DNA of 64,000 nucleotides. Source: Leguminivora glycinivorella (lineage: Eukaryota; Arthropoda; Insecta; Lepidoptera; Tortricidae). Every line of letters begins with the position of its first letter. The first letter of the stretch is position 1. The position numbers were made by a program, and so were the translations under genes. Below the pieces are notes generated by a model. That model was not told the origin of the DNA and searched no databases. It saw only the letters and a program-made list of their open reading frames with translations. Of this stretch, positions 23,774-36,000 are shown one piece after another. The DNA lies in assembly GCF_023078275.1 (NCBI RefSeq), contig NC_062974.1, positions 26,510,110-26,574,109 of the forward strand, read 5' to 3'.

Positions 23774-23896
23774 CACTTTCGCTACCAAGAACCCGACTGT
23801 CGGGCACACCGCTCGTAGAAGCGTAGCCGATTACATGGGGAAACCCGTATGTAGCGAAAATGTCGTAGCGCCGCGTAGAGCCCGGTTTCGAAAGTG
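23774..23896. mobile_element. TTAA-flanked MITE adjoining the BRD stop codon
   Basis: 123 bp with ends CACTTTCG / CGAAAGTG, flanked by TTAA at 23770-23773 and 23897-23900. One base separates the right TTAA from the minus-strand TAA stop codon (23902-23904), so the element forms the start of the 3' UTR. Superfamily piggyBac is inferred from TTAA. Confidence 0.75.
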
Positions 23897-23901
23897 TTAA
23901 G

Positions 23902-23984
23902 TTATTTGTCGTGAGAAGAGCGTGAGTCCGGGTCTGAGGCGTGGTCGTGTTCCATTTCGAAGTCGTCTACGGCCATTGGAGTAT
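23902..23984 (-). CDS. Brd7-9: BRD7/9 exon 12 (stop codon)
   Basis: Acceptor TTTGTCTATAG; encodes an acidic tail (DTPMAVDDFEMEHDHASDPD, then SRSSHDK) ending at TAA 23904-23902. Acidic tails are usual at this position in the family. The 3' UTR starts directly with a MITE. Confidence 0.85.
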
Positions 23985-26981
23985 CTATAGACAAAAATAA
24001 TATTTAAGGGTTTGGCAAAAAAATATTTTTTGTACAAGCCTGTATAATTTATTTGATTGTATTTTTAACAGGTAACTTTCACATCTAAGCAATTCTGAAA
24101 ATTCGTTTAGACCTTATTTTTTATCGTGCAGAAACGTCTGCGAATCATTCTACATTTTTTTTTTAAATGACGGTCGCAGGTTCGAGTCTTGCCGGAGGTG
24201 CTTTTTTTACATGTATTTTTTAATTTCAAAGTATGTAGGTATCTAACTTTTATTTCGTGTCGTGTAAAAGTGTGTGATTAGGATTTTTTTTTCAAGCTTC
24301 CATTTGATTTCAAATGAAAATGAAAAAGTTATTTTGAAAAAAGATTGAGAAAGAACTGTCGTTACTGTGTCTAATCGAAGGAAAAACTCGGATGTAATAA
24401 AATATAGATAATGTCGTATCACTCACCCAGATGGTCGAGAGTAACCCCCATAGCTTTTCTAATCCGTTGCAGCGGAGCCAACCCGGCGGGCGGAACTTTA
24501 GCCGCCATGCCGCGCAGCCAGCCGGCTGCCTGGCGCGCCAGCTCGCGCTCGTTGGCGCCGGCGCGCGCGGCCAGAGCCAGGTGCCACGGCGGAGTTGTTG
24601 ACAGTCTGCAAATAAACATTTTGGTGAAGTAATATACACTGCTATAGGTAACACTGGCAACACCGCGCTTTTGTCGTTAACATCGGTAAATTAAATTCTA
24701 AAAAATAGTACAAGTTATTAACATTAGAGCGATTCCTGCATAACTCGACACATACATTATCGACCCGAAATATTAAAGTCTAATCAATACATAACGTATT
24801 TGAAGAATAATTGAGTGTATAAAGTTAGTTCGGACAACGTTCATAATTAAGTGTAGTGTGCCGTTTTTACAGTGTGCCCCCGTACCACGATAGCTGTGCG
24901 TTATCGCTCGCTGTACTATCTCTCTGTTCCTTCATATTATTAAATTAAAACGGGACTTAATCGCGTAAAACTTACGTTTTATATTTAACCCGACGTTTCA
25001 TACAACTCCCAGCCAGTCTACCCGTGACCACGGACGTAATGTCATGTCCGAAACGTCGGGTTAAATATAAAACGTAAGTTTTACGCGATTAAGTCCCGTT
25101 TTAATTTAATAATATGAGTGAAGATCTCTGTTCCTTTTCAAGTTTCTGCAGCACCTCACAGGTATGTTTCAAGGCCGTAGCTATTCCGTAGTCGTGTTGC
25201 GAAGCGGCTATATTATCCTCTTCCACGTCATTTAAGAAATTTACATCTACCTCTCTCTGATTTAATGTACCTTTATAATATAAACGATCGAGCAAATCTT
25301 GGCACGTAAAATAGGCGGCAAATTTGAAAAATATTAGGCTCAGCGGCTAGTCTTTATTAAGCGCGTACCTTTATTAAACCTTGCTATTGGTGGTGGAATC
25401 ATCGACCAGCCATAACACTTCAAAATTGATTAAAAAATGTAGGGACGAAGATTTAATTCTAAGAGAAAATGAGTATTTCGCGCCTTTTTACCCGACTACG
25501 GCAACGCAAAAGGAGGGTTATGATTTTGACCGGTATGTATGTGGGTATGTATGTATGTATGTATGTTCATCTGTTCCCTCATAACTTCTAAAGTACTCGT
25601 TAGAATTTGACAAACGATATGTCATTCGAATCGTCTTAATTGTCCGCTGGTTATAGGCTATATGACGTCACCGCAAACGAAACATGGCACCCTCTAGAGG
25701 TCATAAAGTAACGAAGCAAAAAAATAAAATGAAGTTAGAATGACATGTTGTATATCATTTGAAAGGGCTTAATTAGCATATTTCAAATATGTATATATTG
25801 TTAGCTTTTATTTCCAGCATTACTTGATTACACCGGATAATTCATTAATTTCTCGGAAAAATTGACTATTTGCAAATCCGCAAGTGCTCTGCCATAGTTC
25901 CATGCATTATCCGACTGCGTTTACACAAGAAGGCTTTTGCCAAAGGAACCAATTTGGCTGCTTTATATAATTACTAGCTTTTACCCGCGGCTTCGCACGC
26001 GTAATAAAAGTATTCATTAAGATTTTCATTTGGATCCTTAGGTTTCTCTGTAGGTATATTTATCTGCGATTATTTCGATTGCACATAATACTTTTGCTTG
26101 CAATGATTGTAGAAATATTACACATCGACCACAGCGTAGGTAATTCTATATACGCTGATGGGGAAACCTTTATAAACATCCCACATAGCCCGTATTTCGA
26201 CACTATGATCGCTGGGTAAAAAGTACTTTTTTTCTATTATCCCTTAAATTTTTTTACATTTTGCTTATACTTATCGCAAACGTAATCTTCAAGCAAGCAA
26301 ACAACGATCGTCTTAGAGCACATTGATTGTAAGAGACCGCCGACCGATTATCCGTATCCCTCTAACGATACCCATATTATCCGTATCCGTATCCGTATCG
26401 CTATCCCTATCTCTATCCCTATCCCTATCCCTATCCCAATCCCTATCCCTATCCCTATCCGTTATCAAGATGTTCAATGATTTCTTATCAAGTGCTAAAA
26501 TATAAAGTTTCATGGTTTTATCTTTTAAAATTAAGAAATCCCATACAAACTCAACAACTCAGAGCTCAACGAGGGTGCGGTGTGCTGATGACGGGAGGAC
26601 TTACGGAACTAACTTGTTCCGTTTATTGTCCTTTGAGTCGTCGGGAACCCGAACCCTCCTTGGAACTTGTACACTCCTTTTTGCTGTGTACTTAACACAG
26701 CAAAAGGGAATGTACAAGTTTCTAATGAGGTGGCAACGCGCATGTGACACTGTTTGAGTTGCAGGCGTCCATAGGTTACGGTGACCGCTTTACATCAGGC
26801 GGGCCGTATACTTGTTTGCCACCGACGTAGTATATAAAAAAAAAACTTTCAACCTCTTTTTCAACCCCTTCATCCCTTTTTTTTCGAAATAAAAAGTAGC
26901 GTATGTTCTGTCTCAGGATCTAAAGATTGTCTGTTCCAAATTTCATCAAAATCGGTTGCGTGGTTTAAGCGGGAAAGCGTA

Positions 26982-27022
<41 letters not shown>

Positions 27023-30000
27023 GTTACTTTCGCATTTATAATATTAGTATGGATAGTATGGATTTTATTAGACTTGCAATATTTTTTCGACCTAAAGTTC
27101 AATTTCGTACAGCAAATTGTCATAATAACAACTAGATGTAGTTTGACACTGTTTTGACATTCTGACGTGTATCATAGATTGTAGGATACCCTAGATGAAG
27201 GGTATGTTACGTCATCATGGCATAATGAGTTTCCACTACGACAATATATTATTTAACGCCAGTTAATCATCTAAAATTAATATAATTTTCATAAAGAGAG
27301 AGAAATGCGGTATCACGATACTGATTGTCAGCTATACATGTCTCTTTCAGTATACGGTATGCTTCATGAGAGTGTATATACATACCGTAGACGCGGTCCT
27401 AAACCTACTTAAAGACTCACGCGGTCCTAAGCCGGGCGCCTTCGGCGCCCTCTAACTTAAAGTGTCGGGCGAAGCCGGACGCACGCGGTCCTACGCCGGG
27501 CGCCGAAGGCGCCCTCAAACTTAAAGTGTCGGGCGAAGCCTGACGCACGCGGTCATAAGCCGGGCGCCGAAGGCGCCCTCAAACTTAAAGTGTCGGGCGA
27601 AGCCTGACGCACGCGGTCATAAGCCGGGCGCCGAAGGCGCCTCAAACTTAAAGTGTCGGGCGAAGCCGGACGCACGCGGTCATAAGCCGGGCGCCGAAGG
27701 CGCCTCAAACTTAAAGTGTCGGGCGAAGCCTGACGCACGCGGTCATAAGCCGGGCGCCGAAGGCGCCTCAAACTTAAAGTGTCGGGCGAAGCCTGACGCA
27801 CGCGGTCATAAGCCGGGCGCCGAAGGCGCCCTCAAACTTAAAGTGTCGGGCGAAGCCTGACGCACGCGGTCATAAGCCGGGCGCCGAAGGCGCCCTCAAA
27901 CTTAAAGTGTCGGGCGAAGCCTGACGCACGCGGTCATAAGCCGGGCGCCGAAGGCGCCCTCAAATTTAAAATGTCGGGCGAAGCCCGACGCACGCGGTCC
28001 TACGCCGGGCGCCGAAGGCGCCCTCAAACTTAAAGTGTCGAGCGAAGCCTAACGCACGCTGTTTTAAGCCGGGCGCCTTCGGCGCTCTCTAACTTAAAAT
28101 GTCGGGTGAAGCCCGACGCACGCGGTCCTAAGCCGGACGCCTTCGGCGCCCTCTAACTTAAAATCGCAGTAATAAGCCCGGCGCCTTCGGCGACCTTTAA
28201 GGTGTCGGGCGAAGCCCGACGCAGGCGTTCCTAAGCCGGGCACCTTCGGCGCCCTCATATTTAATAAATAAAATAGTAACCCCAAAGTAAGTTAAATAAA
28301 AAGATCATGGAATCAGAAGATATCCGTGGACGTATGCCACTTATGTACTTGCCTTAAAGTTTATAATTGTGGCATACGACCACGGTTATCTTCGGAATCT
28401 CTGCAAGTATTTATAAAATTTACAAACTTATTATAACATTGAGTTTATGTATTGAAAAGAATACACAGCTGTGCAATTTCATGCATGATAATTTCATAAA
28501 ACAATTCTATCTTGTTTCATATTTTTTAGAGCACATTTTATAGTAGTCGGGTTTTAGTTTTTGAACTTATTTTTTGGTGCCAAGATTTGGTTGACCGTCA
28601 TAAATTTGACAATTAAAGAGTAACCCCCTTAATTATAAACGTACACTAAAGTTATCAAGCCGATAAAGTTTGATGTGTGATAAAAAGAGACAAACGAAAT
28701 TTAACGGCTTGATAACTTTAGTGTACGTTTATGAAAGGGGGTAGTAATATTCTTATAGATCTCTCTGTTCTTTCTCAAGTTTCTGCAGCACTTCGCAAGT
28801 GTGTTTCAAGGCCGTAGCTATTCCGTAGTCGTGTTGCGAAGCAGCTATATCCTCTTCCATGTCGTTTAAGAAGTCTACATGTATACTTCTCTCTGATTTA
28901 ATAAACATTTTAATAGATTTGATAAAGTAATATCTTACCGATCTCTCTGTTCTTTCTCAAGTTTCTGCAGCACCTCACAGGTGTGTTTCAAGGCCGTAGC
29001 TATTCCGTAGTCGTGTTGCGAAGCAGCTATATCTTCTTCCACGTCGTTTAAGAAGTCTACATTTACCTCTCTCTGATTTAAATTTATTTTTCTCTCCTGC
29101 ATTGCTTTTTTTTTTCTGCTTTTCGATTTCATGTAAATTACGAAAATTGCCTATTAATTATGTAAAAGTACGTATTTCAGCATCAATACTGTTCGTGTTA
29201 AATACATACCTACACTGCATAGTTGTTAATGAGGTTCAGAAAAGGGGACGGACTGAAAATCAGCGTTGCGCCGTCAATTTGTAACAAAATGGCTGCGCAG
29301 CATAACATGCTGAGCCCGTTCCTTTTGACATGCATGCTAGTTGTCTATTTTATTTTTTAATATTTTTGTGTAAATGTTCAATTTTTATTTGTGTGTCAAT
29401 AAATGTTTTCTTATTCTTATTCTTAATGTACTTTTATAATATAGACGGTCAAGCAAATTTTGTCACTTAAAAAAGTCGGTAAATTTGAAAAATATAGGGC
29501 TTTCGTGCCTTTCTAAACCTTGACGTTGGCGGAATCATCGACGAGCCATAACACTTAAATATCGATTGAAAATATAGGGAGGAAGGTATAATTCTCATAG
29601 AAAATTAGAATTTCGCGCCTTTTTAGTGCCAAAATTTGATAGACTGTCCATAGATTTGACAAATAAACAGTGGTATTCTACCTATCTCTTTGTTCCTCAA
29701 GTTTCTGCAGCACCTCACAGGTGTGTTTCAAGGCCGTAGCTATTCCGTAGTCGTGTTGCGAAGCGGCTATATCCTCTTCCATGTCGTTTAAGAAGTCTAC
29801 ATGTATACTTCTCTCTGATTTTTATACATAACATTACTTAACTATTTAATACTAAGTTTGTAAACATACCTATACATAATGAATAATAAAAAAAACCTTA
29901 ACAATAAAAAAAACCCTAACAAACTACCTAAATTAGTCAAATAACCCACCCCGCATCGTTCCCGAGGCAAAAGTGCCCATCACACTTGCCGCGTTTCCAC

Positions 30001-33000
30001 GCTGAACCGCGACGGACAACCTCTGCGCCAACTCTCTGATTTAATAAACATTTTAATAAATTTGATAAAGTAATATCTTACCGATCTCTCTGTTCTTTCT
30101 CAAGTTTCTGCAGCACCTCACAGGTGTGTTTCAAGGCCGTAGCTATTCCGTAGTCGTGTTGCGAAGCGGCTATATCCTCTTCCACATCATTTAGGAAGTC
30201 CACGTCTATACCCAACTCAGAGAGCGTCTTTAGCTGTTCCACGTCTACTTTCAGTGATGCTATGTCCTGGAATAAGTAAAGCCAAATTAAAAAGAGCCAT
30301 CAATATGACTATTACTGACTTACAATAGCACAAAAATCACAATTGGGTAGGTTCACGGTCACGGAAAGGCGGCTATTTTTATTTATTTATTTAAACTTTA
30401 TTGCACAAAAATCTAAAAATGGCGGACATAATGCCTAATGTCATTATTTTATTTTTATTTCGAATTATATATTTATTAATTTTATTATCTTTACTCAAGT
30501 GACCGAAATGACGTTTGTGTTTAATGGTAGATGAGGTGACAATGCCTTTGCGCGTGCTGAATGTAAGAAATTAAAAAAAAAAAACAATGTCGACTGTCAG
30601 TGTCACTTAGCTGTCACGGGTTGTATTTTTTTTTAATACTACGTCGGTGGCAAACAAGCATACGGCCCGCCTAATGTGAAGCGGTCACCGTAACCTGTGG
30701 ACGCCTGCAACTCAAACAGTGTCACATGCGCGTTGCTACCCCATTAGAAACTTGTACATTCCCTTTTGCTGTGTTAAGTACACAGCAAAAAGGAGTGTAC
30801 AAGCTCTAAGGAGGGTTCGGGTGGCCGACGACTCAAAGGACAATAGACGGAACAAGTTAGTTCCTTAAGTCCTCCCGTCATCAGCACCCCGCACCCTCGT
30901 TGAGCTCTGTTTTTTCTAATTTCTTACATTCAGTTATCATCAGCACGCGCAAAGGCATTCTCACATCAGCTGCCATTAAATTTCACAAACTGCCCTGTCA
31001 TTTCGGTCAGTTAAAAAGTTTACCCACCCAATTTAAGTTTTTAATGACATCAAAACATTTTTATCACTGTACATAATAAATTCATTAATAAACAAACCTT
31101 CTCTTCTTGACTGGACTGTTCTTGTTCCTTCTTCTTATCAGGGAACAACGCTTCCATGTCGTAGAACAGGTTCCAAGGGGAGTCCGGGGCAAAGCGGAGC
31201 ATCTCTTCATTGCCCTGTCCTGTTTCCGACGCTGTAAGTTAAAATTTTATTGTATTATAATATATGCAATCTTATATATTTTCCAAAATTGCCCCCAAAA
31301 TCTAAAGTACTTAAGATACATGACTGAAATTTTAAGAAAAGCGTGCCTCTCCGTAAAAAGTTTGAAAGGCTTTAGCAAACTTTTGGGTCTACAGTGACAA
31401 TTTTAGCAGCTGTTGGGCCTTCGCAGTCACAGATGTAATGACCGACCGGGTCTGCATTTTATCTAAAGGTAAAAAAACAGTTCCAATACTCTGCTCAGGA
31501 TCTACTAAGCCGCTGTAGAACTTGTGGAAACTGCACTGGCGGGGACCCGGGTGCAGCGTTAGGCCGTTTTCACATTATCCGATCCGATATCGGATGTAGG
31601 AAGGATGTTAAATGGAAGATTTATGCGCTTCCAGGTCTTCATTTATGTATTTTAATAGATCATTATTACTAAAAACGATATAAAACGCAAAAATTGCGGA
31701 TTTAATGCAGATGGCACTCTTCTACAACAGTTTTTATCCGAGGCAGCATCGAACTGCCGATATCGGCAGGACGCTTCCGACATTTTTGGCATGCCGGACC
31801 CCCCGCCAGCTGTCGGCCGATAATATTTGTGTGTGCGCGTATATAATGTAGGTATACGTTTGTAGTAGTGTGGGTGACAAAAACGGTGTCTATTAAACAG
31901 CTGTTAATGATGCATTTCTGTTGAAAAAAAAGATTGTAATTCATCGGTCCGAATTGCGGATACAATTTTTTTCGTCTTTTAGTAGATATAGTGAAATGTA
32001 AATTTATTTATTTTACCTGCCACTCTTGAGTATTTTTATGCTCGTTATTTTAATTTTACAATAAAATATTTGAAATATAGTGCTTATAATTATTAAATAT
32101 AAAACTTTTTAAAAATATTTTTTGATACAAAATCATACTTCACTGATTTGGAACAATGCGTTTTATCGGACCGACATCCGACACTATCGGAAGCGTTTAT
32201 CGGATGTAGGATGTCGGTCCGACATCCGATATCGGATCGGATAATGTGAAAACGGCCTTAGGGTACCTTCTGGCTGTCGGTGTAGTATCGGGAGGGCGGT
32301 ACAACTCGTCTCAAGGTTGCAGACCTTATGAGACCCCTCCGTGCGAGCACCACGTGGACGGGCCGCGGCCGAAGTGCCGCGCGTCAGATGAAACTCCAGA
32401 GTGCATGAACGATTGCACAACTGGGAACATGGACTATTTAGATGACAAGCACTACGCAGAATGTGTATATCCAATTGGAGAAGGGTCCATGAAAGAGGAA
32501 TTGTATTCACGGGGTCCTTTTGAGTCAGATTTCTACGTATATGAAGATTTGCTACATTATAAAAGCGGCGTGTATTCGCACACGTCAGGAAAGAAGCTAG
32601 GTCGTCACGCTGTCAAGATCCTGGGGTGGGGAGTCGAGAACGGCACCAAATACTGGCTGTGCGCTAATTCCTGGAACACTGACTGGGGAGAGAAGGGCTT
32701 CTTCAAATTCCTGAGAGGCGAAAACCACTGTAATATCGAAGAGAATTGCTTTGCTGGGATGCCCTTATTAGATGGGCTGTAAAAAAATGGTTACTCATTA
32801 ATTTTTTTTTAATGAATTTTCAATGTAAATAAAATAATTTGGTTTGAAATTCCATCATTTGAAACAATTATTCTTTGATTTTGCTACCCCAGCTACAGCA
32901 GCCACAAAAACGAACTAACAAATTAGCAGGTAGGGACAAAAATACTTAACTAATACTAAATTAAATCTAAGTACTAAATTTAGACTTTTAAGTTTAGTCT

Positions 33001-36000
33001 TAGTTTCTTATATAATTATGTAACTAGGCAATATTCAGAACAGTTAATGTAATGAAATATGATCAGGAATCCGCTCTTAAAATTAATCATTTTCCTCATA
33101 TTAAACCACTAGTAGCCCGCCCCGGCTACGCACGGGTATTATCATAAACATTGCCATGTGGTTATAGTAAGTTATCCGTAAAAGATAGACATATGCCACC
33201 GTGGACTTTTTTGTAGACCTATGAGAGAGACACAATTTCGCCATACATTGTTTTGATACAGCTCAAACAGTTTGGGCAGCATTTTCGATCGCCACGGGAT
33301 TTGGTCCGACTCGATTAGCAAATATCGTCATATTCCAACCAATTCAAACGAAATCTCAGCAAATTATATACCTAACCCTTCCTCAAGATTCACTCTATTC
33401 ATAGGTAAAGTTTTATAAGGTGTAGGATACCTAAACAACTGTATTTTCTTTTAATTTTAAAAAGTTGGTCAACATAGCCTGTGTGGTGACGGGTTAAGAA
33501 TTTCACCATCCCCTTTCTTCTCGTGGGTGTCGTTGAAGGCGACTATGGGATATGGGTTAAATTGTGGCGTAGGCGAGAGGCTGGCAACCTGTCACTGCAA
33601 TGTCACAGTTTCGTTTTCTTTCAACCCCTTATTGGCCAAGAGTGGCACTGAAGCTTTAGTAGTTTCATGTGTTCTGCCTACCCCTTTATGGGATACAGGC
33701 GTGATTGTATGTATGTGGTCAATGTAGTAATAATTAATTGAATAAACCTTCATTTGGGACTTACGTAGAGTATGGTAGAGCAGGTGCGACTCCTCTTTAG
33801 TGAGCGTAGCGAAGGTGCCGTCGTAGGAAGGCGCGAAGGAGCTAAAAGGCCCGTAGTTCAGCGGTTTCACGCCTTTCACTAAGTTACGGCGGTCTTCACG
33901 AGGAGCTACAACATAAAACCGAATAAATAATAATAAATGAATATTGTATATGGAGCATTATACTAGCACTGCCGACGTATTATGCTTCCAATTTTATCAC
34001 TTATCCACGTGGATAAGACATCTGTCACTCTCACACTGACATACTTGCCAAAGCGTGACGGATACTTTATCCACATTGTGCAACAAGGGGAGGAAGTTGA
34101 ATATTACTAACGAGAGTAAGTTAAGTTAGTGATATTCATACTCCCCGAGTTACACACAATGTTTTTCATCACACTCGCAATGTAAAAGAGTTAAATACGG
34201 TACAAGAAATTTCATTATTCCCTTGGGAGAACGATTTTTCTATAACTCACGCTTCGCCTGCGTGCAATAGGACATTGAAAGTGCGGGTGTGATGAAAATT
34301 TTATAAAACAATCATAAGACCTGTCGTCACGTATGGGTCAGAGTATTGGGCCCTAAAGGTGATGGATGAGAAGAGATTGCATACAGAGATGAGAATGTTA
34401 TGATGGATGTGTGGAGTGACAAGTGAAGTGAACAGCGTCGTATGGGCACGTGATGGGGAGGGATGAAAGTCTTGTGACGAGGAAGGTATTGCGAATAAAT
34501 GTGGAAGGAATAATCGGGAAAGGAAAACCGAAGAAAAGGTGGACGGAGTCACGGGTGATGATATGAAAATAAATCTAGAGAATGATGAGATGACGGGCGA
34601 TAGAGAGGTATGAAAGAGGAAGATTTGCTTCGCCGACCCCAAAAGACTGGGATAAGGGCAAGTCAATGATGAATGATTAAAACCTCCGCCACACATAAAG
34701 CGTTTTGATAGCGTAGCGTTAGCGGATCGGAATGCGCGCGCATTCTGCTCGCAATCCGCGCTCGTTAGTTCCCGCCGCCCGCACCGCTATCATTGCGCTC
34801 CGCTAACGCTCCGCCTACGCTCTCAAAACGCGCATGTGTGGATGAGCTTTAAAGATGAAGCCTATTTACTGTACAACGCGCCAGTGCCTTGCGTTAGTTT
34901 GCCGATGAACTGTCCCAGTGTGATGGGTCTTTCCTCTGCTGGTGTGGTCGAGACTACAGTATTTGTAACCAATGTTTGCCTTCGTCTATCTCAGGCCTTT
35001 AAGGTACCAAACACATATCGTCACTACTTAAAAAAAACTTGTATCTTCGTCTGTCAATGAAAAGAAAATTGTAGTAAGTATGTATGGGATGTATATAGAC
35101 TTACTGCGTTTCGTTGTACGAGATTTTTTCAAAGTAGTGACGATATATAACTCCGTATAGACAGATAAAGTCTAAGAAAAAAACGTAACTCAGTACCATA
35201 CAGAAAAAGGTACGGTGGCCTAGATGGCATTACAAAGGGTACGCTCAGCTAGATGGCGCTTATATTAATATTTGTCATTTTAACACATATTAAGCTAAGA
35301 ATATGGGCTAAATTGTCAAAACTGAGGTTCAAAAGTTTTAAGCCTGTGTCAAGAGATGGCAGTCTATGCACTGTGATTACACATTTTACTTCGACAGTAA
35401 CTCTCTATAATACTCGATCCTCTTTTAAAGGTACAGAGCATAATGTAAATCGTATAAAGATGATATTTACCATACAACGCGCCAGTGCCTTGAGTAAGCT
35501 TGCCAATATACTGTCCAAGTGTGATAGGCCGCTCCTCCGCTGGTGTAGTTGGGTCTACGGTATTTGTGACGAGGTTGAGCGTCGTTTTGCCTTCGGCGTC
35601 CATATTTGGGAATGCTGTAAACAATCCATAATAATATTATAAATGGGAAAGTGTGTGTGTCTGTTTGTCCGTCTTTCACGGCAAAAGGGAGAGACGAATT
35701 GACGTGATTGTTAAGTGGAGATATTTGAAGGGATGGAGAGTGCCATAGGCTACTTTTTGTCTCTTTTTAACGCGATCGAAGCCGCGGGTAAAAGCTAGTA
35801 AGGTCAATAAGGGTAAGTGTGTCATAAGGATAAGTGTGTCTGGCTTTCACATTTTGCTTATTTAAAACAATGATAAGTTTTTATTGAGAGTTGATAATCC
35901 TTCGGCATCCGAGGGCAACTATAGTTCAGTATATTTACCTTTCTTAGCCAGCCTCCCACGGTGCTGCTCTCTAGCGGTCATCTGGAGCTTCACAGTCCCC

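Noticed and set aside
27553..27801. Repeat protein on the minus strand
   Set aside because: It is a frame through the 64 bp minisatellite that breaks as soon as the unit length changes.
27391..28259. CRISPR array
   Set aside because: The units are directly tandem without unique spacers, and the context is eukaryotic.
31107..31397. Plus-strand frame upstream of the cathepsin remnant as its missing N-terminus
   Set aside because: It overlaps BRD exon 9 in antisense and shows no propeptide or cathepsin motif.
32246..32782. 178-codon frame in which the MITE end seems to give the cathepsin fragment a signal-peptide-like start
   Set aside because: The first codon is GTG, not ATG; the only nearby ATG is followed directly by TGA. 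There is no evidence for translation.
35253..35642. 129-codon plus-strand frame
   Set aside because: It is antisense to BRD exon 7 and its flanks; the sense strand has conserved codons and splice sites.
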